Shown here in pieces: positions 1 to 6,286 of a stretch of DNA of 7,226 bases (positions are counted from its first letter, which is position 1; each line of letters opens with the position of its first letter). Below the pieces are notes generated by a model. The model did not search any database and had not been told where the DNA came from. It saw only the letters and a list, made by a program, of their open reading frames with translations. The translations under genes were made by a program, and so were the position numbers. The stretch spans positions 1 to 7,226 of the forward strand of contig CAXQRU010000116.1 in assembly GCA_964226685.1 (NCBI GenBank), read 5' to 3'. Origin of the DNA: CAXQRU01 sp964226685 (lineage in GTDB: Bacteria > Pseudomonadota > Gammaproteobacteria > Pseudomonadales > Cellvibrionaceae).

Positions 1-23
1 CCTACACGACGCTCTTCCGATCT
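1..23 (+). other. Illumina TruSeq adapter remnant (left end)
   Basis: These 23 bases match the 3' end of the Illumina TruSeq universal adapter, ending in GCTCTTCCGATCT. They are not genomic. Real sequence starts at about base 24. The last two adapter bases supply the second and third bases of the apparent valS stop codon, so that stop should not be believed. Confidence 0.97.
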
Positions 24-2736
24 AGCCTTTTAACTTCTCCTGCTCTTTTTCGACCACCTCGGCAGGGGCGCGATCGACAAAGTTTTTATTGCTAAGCTTG
101 CCATCAAGGCGCTTAATTTCCTTGTTAAGCTCATCCATTTTTTTATTGAGTCTGGCGAGTTCGGCGTCTTTATCAATCAAGCCAGCTAAGGGGATTAAAA
201 GCTCCATTTTGCCGACCAGGGCCGTAGCGGCGGCAGGCGCTGAGCTATCATCCTCTAACCAGTTGATCTCTGAAAGGTTGGCAAGGCGTGTGAGAAAGCG
301 GCGATTGGCATCCAGTCGAGCTTTTTCTACTTCGTTACCTTTGGCGATGAAGAGAGGCAAGGGTTTTCCGGGAGAAATATTCATTTCATCTCGAATGCCG
401 CGAATGCCGATAATGATTTGCTTCAACCACTCAAGCTCTTCAATCGCTTGCGTATCGATTTTGCTCTCATCCGGCTCTGGGTATTGGGCCAACATAATGG
501 TGTCGCCACTGGTTCCTGCCAATGTTTTTACCTTTTGCCAAATTTCTTCGGTGATAAAAGGCATCATTGGGTGAGCTAGGCGCAAAGTGGCCTCCAATAC
601 GCGGATCAGTGTACGGCGTGTGCCACGCTTTTGACTCGCACTGGCTGACTCGTCTTGTAGTACGGGTTTGGAAAGTTCTAAGTACCAGCTACAGTACTCA
701 TTCCAAATAAAATCGTACAAGGCTTGCGAGGCTAGATCTAAGCGATAAGTATCAAAGCCTTGGATAACCGCCGCTTCGGTTTGTTGCAGCTTACCAATAA
801 TCCAGCGGTCGGCCAGAGATAACTCGACATCGCCCGTATTGTCGCTATCACAATCTTGACCTTCGCAGTTCGTGAGTACATAACGAGCGGCATTCCAGAG
901 CTTATTGCAGAAATTTCTAAAGCCTTGGATACGGCCGACATCAAAGTTGATGTCTCGACCTGTAGAAGCTAACGAGTAATAGGTGTAACGCAAGGCATCA
1001 GTACCGTAGCCATCGATGCCCTCTGGGAATTCTTCCTTGGTGCGTTGAATAATCTTCTCGGCATCTTGTGGGTTCATCATGCCGGTGGTGCGCTTTTCTA
1101 AAAGCTCCTCCAGAGAAATGCCGTCGATCAGATCAATAGGGTCGAGAACGTTGCCTTTGGATTTCGACATTTTTTGACCATGACTATCGCGAACCAGTCC
1201 ATGAACGTAGACGGTTTTAAAGGGGATTTCTTTTTTGAAATGCAGCGTCATCATGATCATTCTGGCGACCCAGAAGAAAATAATATCAAAGCCAGTGACG
1301 AGGACATCGGTTGGGTGGAACTTCTCAAGCTCAGGTGTTTGCTCAGGCCAGCCGAGTGTGCCAAAGGTCCAAAGAGCTGATGAGAACCAAGTATCGAGCA
1401 CGTCTTCATCTTGGCGAAGTGCAATATCATCACTAAGCTGATATTTTTCTCGTGCAAGCGCTTCGCTTTGAGCCACATAAATATTGCCGTTGTCATCATA
1501 CCAAGCGGGGATGCGATGGCCCCACCAAAGTTGGCGAGAGATACACCAATCTTGCAGTTCACGCATCCAAGAGAAATACATGTTTTCGTACTGTTTGGGC
1601 ACAAACTGAATCTCGCCATCTTCAACCACTTTAATGGCATCGGCGGCCAGTTGCTCGGTTTTGACATACCATTGGTCAGTGAGGTAAGGCTCGATGACTA
1701 CACCGGATCGATCACCTCTCGGGACTTTTAGGGTATGGGGTTCAATTTTTTCTACCAGCCCAAGTGCCTCTAGGTCTTTTACGATTTGTTTGCGGGCTTC
1801 AAAACGCTCCAAGCCGCGGTAGCATTCAGGCACGCTGTCATTGAGGTTGGCATCATCATCTAGGACGTTGATGATCTCCAAATCATGGCGCTTGCCCATC
1901 TCGTAGTCATTGAAATCATGCGCAGGGGTAATCTTAACGCAGCCAGTACCGAAATCTTTATCAACATAGGTATCGGCAATGATGGGGATCTCGCGTCCAA
2001 CCAAGGGTAGGGTAATGGTTTTGCCAATGAGGTGTTGATAGCGCTCATCGTCTGGGTGCACCGCGACCGCGCTATCACCCAACATGGTTTCAGGGCGGGT
2101 GGTGGCAACCGTCAAGTGGCCAGAGCCATCGCTGAGTGGATACTTAAAGTGCCACAGATGACCTTTCTCTTCTTCGTTGAGTACCTCGAGGTCTGAGATG
2201 GCGGTATGCAGTTTAGGGTCCCAGTTAACCAGGCGTTTGCCCCGGTAAATGAGGCCATCATCATAGAGTTGAATAAAGACTTCCTGAACGGCTTTATAAA
2301 AGCCTTCATCCATCGTGAAGCGCTCACGGCTCCAGTCCGGGCTGGTGCCTAAACGCCGTAGTTGGCGAGTAATGGTGCCGCCTGAGTGTTCTTTCCACTC
2401 CCAGACTTTATCGATAAAGGCTTCTCGGCCAAGATCATGCCTGGTTTTGCCCTCAGCGGCGAGCAGGCGCTCGACGACCATTTGAGTGGCGATGCCAGCG
2501 TGATCAGTACCGACTTGCCATAAAGTAGTGTTACCCTGCATGCGAGCGCGGCGGATGAGAGCGTCCATAATCGATTGTTGGAAGCCATGTCCCATGTGTA
2601 GGCTGCCGGTCACATTCGGCGGCGGGATCATGATGCAGTAGCCGGTGTTGTCTCCTTTGGGAGCAAAATAATCTTGATTCTCCCAATGCTCGTATCGCGC
2701 TTGTTCGGTGGCACTGGGCTGATAGGTTTTATCCAT
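24..2736 (-). CDS. valS: Valyl-tRNA synthetase (ValS), 3' end truncated by the contig edge
   Basis: ValS is the cytoplasmic class I aminoacyl-tRNA synthetase that charges tRNA-Val with valine, using ATP, and edits mischarged threonine. Numbered from the ATG at 2736, the sequence shows the HIGH signature as HMGH at residues 47-50 (after PPPNVTGSL), the editing-domain motif TTRPETMLGDS at 212-222, WWGHRIPAWY from 404, KMSKS at 522-526, an anticodon-binding region, and a charged C-terminal coiled coil from about 853. I chose the ATG at 2736 because MDKTYQPS matches the usual ValS N-terminus (E. coli begins MEKTYNP). An in-frame ATG at 2742 and a TTG at 2751 also exist, and none has a clear Shine-Dalgarno. 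About 904 residues are visible against about 951 in E. coli. The family continues about 18-20 residues past the EKLKG seen here. The TAG at 22-24 is two-thirds adapter, so the gene is cut, not naturally short. Its 5' neighbour is divergent, so the holC-valS order known from E. coli is absent. Confidence 0.98.
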
Positions 2737-2773
2737 AGTCATGATGGTCAACTGTATTATGTAAAAACCCGTA

Positions 2774-2779
2774 AGTATA
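2774..2779 (-). promoter_or_regulatory. Possible -10 element for valS
   Basis: On the minus strand these bases read TATACT, five of six matches to the sigma70 -10 consensus, about 38 bases before the preferred valS ATG. No convincing -35 lies 16-18 bases upstream (the region reads around CGAAAA), so the call rests on one hexamer. The 94-base gap between valS and the hydroxylase gene must hold promoters for both; I see no convincing one on the plus strand. Confidence 0.25.
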
Positions 2780-2830
2780 CATTAAGATAAGGTTGCTTTT
2801 CGAGTTGTTGTGCTGCCTTAATTAGAGGTT

Positions 2831-3625
2831 ATGATGGTAGATGCCCCGGTTTTGCGAGTCGGAATTTTTCTAGGCTTGCTGCTACTCTTAATCGGCCTGG
2901 AGTTTCGATTTCCAAGGCAGAGGCGGGTGTCAGCTCGTGGGCCTCGTTGGTTCACCAATTTGAGTATCACCATCATCAATACCGCTTTGCTCAGAGTGTT
3001 GAGCTTAGTGGGATTAGTCGCTATGGCCGAGTATTTTGTATCGAATCAATGGGGCCTGTTGCCGATGCTTAGTCTCCCCTGGGGCATCCACTTGTTATTC
3101 AGTGTGGTGCTGATGGATTTGGGTATTTATCTGCAACATGTGCTTTCTCACCGGATCCCCTTTTTGTGGCGTTTTCACCGGGTGCATCATAGCGATAAAG
3201 ACATTGATGTGACGACTGCAGTGCGTTTTCACCCGGGTGAGATTTTGTTGTCCTTTGTCTTTAAAACGCTATTGGTGTTGATCATTGGCCCGTTGGCGCT
3301 GGGGATATTGATCTTTGAAATAGTATTAAGTAGTTCAGCTTTATTTAATCACGCCAATTTGAGATTGCCATCTCGTATTGATCGTCTTTTACGATACGTG
3401 ATCGTCACACCCGATATGCACAAGTTGCATCATTCAGTTGAACCCAAAGAGACGGATAGCAATTACGGTTTTTGTTTGTCTATTTGGGATCGGTTGTTTA
3501 GAACTTATATCCCTAAACCTGAAAAGGGTATTGATGATATGGAAATTGGTTTGAGGTCATATCAGGCGGTTGATACCTCCGAATTGGATTGGTGTTTGTT
3601 ACTGCCCTTCAAAGACAAAAAATAA
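2831..3625 (+). CDS. Fatty acid hydroxylase / sterol desaturase family membrane protein
   Basis: This is a 264-residue integral membrane protein with the histidine clusters of the fatty acid hydroxylase superfamily, which bind a non-haem di-iron centre and use O2 to hydroxylate or desaturate lipids. The clusters are HVLSH at 103-107 (HxxxH), HRVHH at 116-120 (HxxHH), H134 in RFHPGE, H174 in NHAN, and HKLHH at 197-201 (HxxHH), followed by the typical NYGFCLSIWDRLFRTY. Hydrophobic segments lie near residues 8-24, 45-66, 84-102 and 138-171, placing it in the inner membrane with the metal site probably cytoplasmic. The start is ambiguous: GAGG at 2825-2828 is 2 bases before ATG 2831 and 5 before ATG 2834, so the second ATG may be the one used. 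The gene is divergent from valS, and an independently promoted gene follows, so it looks monocistronic. The substrate (sterol, fatty acid, carotenoid or alkylglycerol) cannot be read from the sequence. Confidence 0.93.
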   Translation: MMVDAPVLRVGIFLGLLLLLIGLEFRFPRQRRVSARGPRWFTNLSITIINTALLRVLSLVGLVAMAEYFVSNQWGLLPMLSLPWGIHLLFSVVLMDLGIYLQHVLSHRIPFLWRFHRVHHSDKDIDVTTAVRFHPGEILLSFVFKTLLVLIIGPLALGILIFEIVLSSSALFNHANLRLPSRIDRLLRYVIVTPDMHKLHHSVEPKETDSNYGFCLSIWDRLFRTYIPKPEKGIDDMEIGLRSYQAVDTSELDWCLLLPFKDKK

Positions 3626-3647
3626 TGCAATTTGTCATACTTTATTG

Positions 3648-3675
3648 TTGACACCCTTGGTGTATTCATTAGAAT
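3648..3675 (+). promoter_or_regulatory. Sigma70-like promoter of the Fur-controlled gene
   Basis: A perfect -35 hexamer, TTGACA (3648-3653), is followed after a 16-base spacer by TAGAAT (3670-3675), five of six matches to the -10 consensus. The predicted transcript would start near 3682, inside the Fur box, and give a leader of about 30 bases before the ATG at 3713. The position of this promoter also argues against a far-upstream TTG start at 3632 for the downstream gene. Confidence 0.75.
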
Positions 3676-3691
3676 GATAATTATTATCATT
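3673..3691 (+). promoter_or_regulatory. Fur box (ferric uptake regulator operator)
   Basis: AATGATAATTATTATCATT is a perfect 9-1-9 palindrome that contains the exact 7-1-7 Fur consensus TGATAATnATTATCA at 3675-3689. It begins inside the -10 hexamer and covers the predicted transcription start, the classic arrangement for iron-dependent repression: Fur with ferrous iron would block RNA polymerase, and iron starvation would release it. The site is seen directly; binding by Fur is inferred from the established consensus. Confidence 0.92.
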
Positions 3692-3700
3692 TGCATTTGT

Positions 3701-3708
3701 GGGGGGGG
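3701..3708 (+). repeat. Octa-G homopolymer in the ribosome-binding position
   Basis: Eight consecutive G residues end four bases before the ATG at 3713, where a Shine-Dalgarno should be. No ordinary GGAGG is present, so the G-run probably pairs partially with the 16S rRNA tail. Homopolymers of this length are prone to slippage and to sequencing miscounts. Confidence 0.7.
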
Positions 3709-3712
3709 TAGT

Positions 3713-4180
3713 ATGGAAGTTTCGTTAGCGCAGCGGTGCCGGGATAACTTTCAACAGGGTTGTCATAACTATGAGCAATCCTGCTTTGATAAGGCGTGTT
3801 TTTATTTCAAACAAGCCAGTGCAGCGGCAAAACGTTTGTGTATAAAATTTCATGATCGTCAAGGCATTAAGTTGTGGGTGATGGCCAATCACAATGCAGC
3901 GGCGAGCTACAATCACGCCAAACTTATTCCCAAAGCGACAGCGATTTTGGAACATAACCATGGCTTCTTAATGGATATTAGTCAGGACGAATCATTAAGA
4001 CGCGAGCTGCGAATAGAAGCTCTAGGCTTTTTGCAACAAACCCTATTTTCTTTAGCGACTCAATACGCTTATCTCGGCCAAAATCATTCGGTTTATCGAG
4101 TAATTTTTGATACGGAGCGGCAGGTGTTAGGGTTGTCGCAACATTTGTTGGATGATGAGACTCAAGAGGCGCTGGCGTGA
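3713..4180 (+). CDS. Fur-regulated small cysteine-rich TPR-like protein, function unknown
   Basis: This is a 155-residue soluble protein with no signal peptide or membrane segment. I do not recognise a named family. The ATG at 3713 is chosen because the longer reading from TTG at 3632 would run through the promoter and Fur box, encoding an implausible isoleucine-rich head. Residues about 8-42 fit a tetratricopeptide repeat (FQQGCHNYEQSCFDKACFYF, then KQASAAAKRL); weaker helical pairs follow at about 55-87 (WVMANHNAAASYNHAKLI...) and 100-130 (IEALGFLQQTLFSLATQYAYLG). It looks like an all-alpha TPR-type scaffold for protein contacts. All five cysteines (9, 17, 24, 29, 43) lie in the first repeat and none afterwards, with histidines at 18, 47, 60 and 68, which might suit metal or redox chemistry. 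The Fur box at its promoter implies expression under iron starvation. It ends just before the btuB promoter, so read-through into the B12 operon is possible. Confidence 0.85.
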   Translation: MEVSLAQRCRDNFQQGCHNYEQSCFDKACFYFKQASAAAKRLCIKFHDRQGIKLWVMANHNAAASYNHAKLIPKATAILEHNHGFLMDISQDESLRRELRIEALGFLQQTLFSLATQYAYLGQNHSVYRVIFDTERQVLGLSQHLLDDETQEALA

Positions 4181-4186
4181 ATATAA

Positions 4187-4215
4187 TTGACATTGTCCAT
4201 AAAAAACACTATCGT
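4187..4215 (+). promoter_or_regulatory. Candidate promoter of the btuB-btuR operon
   Basis: A perfect -35 TTGACA (4187-4192) is followed by a 17-base spacer and TATCGT (4210-4215), four of six matches to the -10 consensus. Transcription would start near 4222, just ahead of the riboswitch, which fits well. A perfect TATAAT at 4182-4187 overlaps the -35, but it has no good -35 of its own (GACTCA at the right distance) and is a less likely alternative. Confidence 0.6.
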
Positions 4216-4235
4216 GCGCGCCCATAACGATGGTG
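4207..4235. repeat. Imperfect inverted repeat over the btuB promoter
   Basis: CACTATCGT (4207-4215) and ACGATGGTG (4227-4235) form a dyad with eight of nine matching positions and an 11-base centre; the ninth pair would be G-U in RNA. It covers the proposed -10 and start point, so it could be an operator. Read on the minus strand, the hairpin is followed directly by TTTTTT (complement of 4201-4206), as in an intrinsic terminator facing away from btuB. Its role is unknown. Confidence 0.4.
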
Positions 4236-4345
4236 CCTATTAACCTGTAAGGGTTTGAATAGGTTAAATGGGAAGTGAGTGAAAATCTAACGCTGCCCCC
4301 GCAACGGTAATGGCGCAAAGCCTAAGCCCGATACCAGCCTAAGTT
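4231..4345 (+). ncRNA. Cobalamin (adenosylcobalamin) riboswitch aptamer
   Basis: This is the B12-sensing leader RNA of the btuB operon. Conserved blocks appear in the family order: GGTGCC at 4232-4237; a perfect 7-bp stem TTAACCT/AGGTTAA (4240-4246 with 4261-4267); TGGGAAGTGAGTGAAAATC ending at 4287; the core GCCCCCGCAACGGTAA at 4295-4310; and the B12-box AAGCCCGATACCAGCC at 4324-4339. It lies directly upstream of a B12 receptor gene and a corrinoid adenosyltransferase gene, which supports the call independently. By family knowledge it binds adenosylcobalamin and represses the downstream genes. Edges are approximate. The region 4372-4386 forms the stem TGAGC/GCTCA with loop GGAGG, which could be the hairpin whose loop kisses the C-rich aptamer loop. 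Confidence 0.93.
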
Positions 4346-4371
4346 TATGTAAGGTTAAAAGCCTAAACACA

Positions 4372-4386
4372 TGAGCGGAGGGCTCA
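4372..4386 (+). ncRNA. Putative kissing-loop hairpin of the riboswitch
   Basis: TGAGC and GCTCA form a perfect 5-bp stem around the loop GGAGG. GCGGAGGGC (4375-4383) is complementary to the aptamer loop GCCCCCGC (4295-4302) apart from one bulged A. Cobalamin riboswitches are known to use such a loop-loop contact (L5-L13) to couple ligand binding to the expression platform. The pairing is seen in the sequence; the assignment to this role is inferred. Confidence 0.5.
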
Positions 4387-4436
4387 CGGTGAACCGCACT
4401 ATGTTCAAGCATAGGGTGACTTTGCGTTACCCCCTC

Positions 4437-4459
4437 CCTCAGTCATACATGTACTGAGG
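4437..4459 (+). promoter_or_regulatory. Hairpin sequestering the btuB Shine-Dalgarno (expression platform)
   Basis: CCTCAGT (4437-4443) and ACTGAGG (4453-4459) form a perfect 7-bp stem with a 9-base loop. The right arm contains TGAGG, the only good Shine-Dalgarno, five bases before the btuB ATG. When folded, it would hide the ribosome-binding site. No U-tract follows, so control is probably at translation initiation and not by termination. Upstream GGAGGG (4377-4382) is complementary to CCCTCC (4432-4437), which touches this stem and may compete with it. Confidence 0.7.
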
Positions 4460-4464
4460 TATTT

Positions 4465-6276
4465 ATGAAAGCAGCATTACTCACTCTAACCGCCGTGGCA
4501 AGTTCGGCAATGGCGCAAGAGGAAATTTTAATTACCACGAAACTTCCGGTCGATGAGCGCCAAGTTGGCAGCAGTGTTACCGTGATAGATAGTGAAACCA
4601 TCGAACACACCCCCTATCAAAGTTTTACCGAACTTCTTCAATCACAAGGGGGAATCTCAACCAGCAATAATGGCGGTATTGGCCGCACCAGTGCCTTGCG
4701 AATTCGTGGCGAGGAAAGTTTTCGCACTCGCGTTTATATCGATGGTATTCGCATGGAAAATATTACTGCACCGCAAGCGTTACCTCAAATAGAACACATT
4801 TTATTGGATAACATTGATCGCATTGAGGTGCTCAAGGGTCCGCAAGGTTTGGTTTATGGGGCGGATGCAGGTGGTGTTGTATCAATTATTACTGCAGACC
4901 CTGAGCCTGGTTTTTCAGGTGAGGCCAGTTTTGAGGGAAGCCGATACGAAACGCATAAAGCGCACAGTCGCATTGCTTATGGTGGTGAACGCAGTGGGGT
5001 GAGTTTTTCGGTCACTGATTTTACGACAGATGGTTTTAATGCCCGCTCAGATGATTTAAGCAACGAAAAAGACGGTTATGAAAACTTGAGTCTGCATTTT
5101 AAAGGTTATTATCATTTAAATGATGTGATTACGTTAAGAGCTGTTTTTCGTAACGTAGAAGCCGATGATCAATACGATAATTGCGGCTTTCCATCTTCAA
5201 ATGATTGTGAAGGTCGAACCGATGAAAACATTTGGCGTGTTTCTGGCGAAATCATGGGTGAGCGTAGCCAGCATCAATTTGGAGTCTCTCGAACGGTGGT
5301 TGCTAGAGATACATTCACCGATGGTAATGAATCGTTTGATACCAAAGGCCGCAGTCAATTAATTGATTATACCGGGCGTTTTACTTTGACCGAGGAGCTA
5401 GCATTGCTGTGGGGTCTAGAGGATTATCGTCAGGAAGCTAAGACCTACTTTATGGGATTTGAAAGTGATCTTGATGATCAGCAGCAAAGTTCCGCTTTTT
5501 TGGAGCTGCAAAGCAATATTAATGATCGTTGGTTTGCCACAGTGGGTGTTAGATATGATGATAATAATACCTTTGGTGAACACACGAGTTATCGCTTGAC
5601 GAGTGCTTATTTGGTGCCTGTTGCCACTGGTGAAGTGAAGTTTCGCTTTAGTGCCGGTACCGGGTTTAGAGCCCCAAGCTTATCCGAAGTTGCCTACCCA
5701 GCGAGTCCTCCGGCTTCATTGGTCGATCTTCAAGAGGAGACCAGTCAAGGTTTTGATGTCGGTGTTTCCTACCAAACTCATGGAGGTACATTCTCCGAGA
5801 TTATTTATTTTGAGCAACAAATTGATGATGAAATCTTTTTTGATCTCAATACCTTTTCGGGATACTTGCAAGCCGAAGGGGAGAGTCTTTCGAGAGGTGT
5901 AGAGCTCAATGTAAAATGGCCGTTGATTAAGCCATTACTCATTAGCGGTAATTATACGTATAATGATACGGGACGTCGTGATGGTTTGGATCGCCCATTG
6001 CGGCCTCGTCATGAAATGCAGATTGGCGCCTTGTATCGTTGGGTGGACAAAGCCGCGTTGAATGTGCAGTGGCAAGCGGTTCGAGATGTGACCGGCATCA
6101 ATCAGCAGCCTTTAGATAGTTATGAATTATTGGATGCTAGCCTTTATTTTTATCCCAATGATTATTTGACTCTTTACATCAAAGGCAATAATTTGCTGGA
6201 TGAAGACTATGAGCAAGTCCGTAATTACAACACCAGTGGGCCCGCTTACACATTGGGTATCCAGGCTGATTTTTAA
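4465..6276 (+). CDS. btuB: TonB-dependent vitamin B12 outer-membrane receptor (BtuB)
   Basis: This 603-residue protein is the outer-membrane transporter for cobalamin and related corrinoids, energised by TonB-ExbBD (E. coli BtuB is 614). A signal peptide, MKAALLTLTAVASSAMA, is probably cleaved after residue 17. A TonB box reads EILITT at 20-25. The plug domain spans about 30-145 with the typical IDRIEVLKGPQGLVYGADAG at 117-136, followed by a 22-strand-type beta barrel ending in a C-terminal phenylalanine, as expected for outer-membrane insertion. The only cysteines, 240 and 248 in NCGFPSSNDC, are probably a disulfide in an outward loop. The plug motif alone would fit any TonB receptor; the cobalamin riboswitch upstream and the corrinoid adenosyltransferase gene ten bases downstream make B12 the substrate. 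TGAGG at 4455-4459 sets the start. No btuC, btuD or btuF genes are in the window, so inner-membrane uptake must be encoded elsewhere. Confidence 0.95.
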   Translation: MKAALLTLTAVASSAMAQEEILITTKLPVDERQVGSSVTVIDSETIEHTPYQSFTELLQSQGGISTSNNGGIGRTSALRIRGEESFRTRVYIDGIRMENITAPQALPQIEHILLDNIDRIEVLKGPQGLVYGADAGGVVSIITADPEPGFSGEASFEGSRYETHKAHSRIAYGGERSGVSFSVTDFTTDGFNARSDDLSNEKDGYENLSLHFKGYYHLNDVITLRAVFRNVEADDQYDNCGFPSSNDCEGRTDENIWRVSGEIMGERSQHQFGVSRTVVARDTFTDGNESFDTKGRSQLIDYTGRFTLTEELALLWGLEDYRQEAKTYFMGFESDLDDQQQSSAFLELQSNINDRWFATVGVRYDDNNTFGEHTSYRLTSAYLVPVATGEVKFRFSAGTGFRAPSLSEVAYPASPPASLVDLQEETSQGFDVGVSYQTHGGTFSEIIYFEQQIDDEIFFDLNTFSGYLQAEGESLSRGVELNVKWPLIKPLLISGNYTYNDTGRRDGLDRPLRPRHEMQIGALYRWVDKAALNVQWQAVRDVTGINQQPLDSYELLDASLYFYPNDYLTLYIKGNNLLDEDYEQVRNYNTSGPAYTLGIQADF

Positions 6277-6286
6277 GTGAGTAAGC

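Noticed and set aside
89..574. 161-codon open frame on the plus strand opposite valS
   Set aside because: It is antisense to a clearly conserved coding region, rich in Ser/Leu/Arg as expected for a shadow frame, and lacks recognisable motifs or a ribosome-binding site.
1257..1731. Overlapping open frames of 60-136 codons on both strands inside valS
   Set aside because: They overlap the KMSKS/WWGHR coding region of valS in other frames and resemble no known protein.
3632..3712. N-terminal extension of the Fur-regulated protein from a TTG at 3632
   Set aside because: It would translate the -35, -10 and Fur box, producing an isoleucine-rich head. The ATG at 3713 lies correctly downstream of the predicted transcription start.
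3725..4318. Minus-strand open frames opposite the TPR-like gene and the riboswitch
   Set aside because: One reads through the highly structured riboswitch and another is antisense to the TPR-like gene; no start signals or family motifs are visible.
4441..4452. Intrinsic terminator in the btuB leader
   Set aside because: The hairpin at 4437-4459 has no U-tract after it and contains the Shine-Dalgarno, so translational control fits better.
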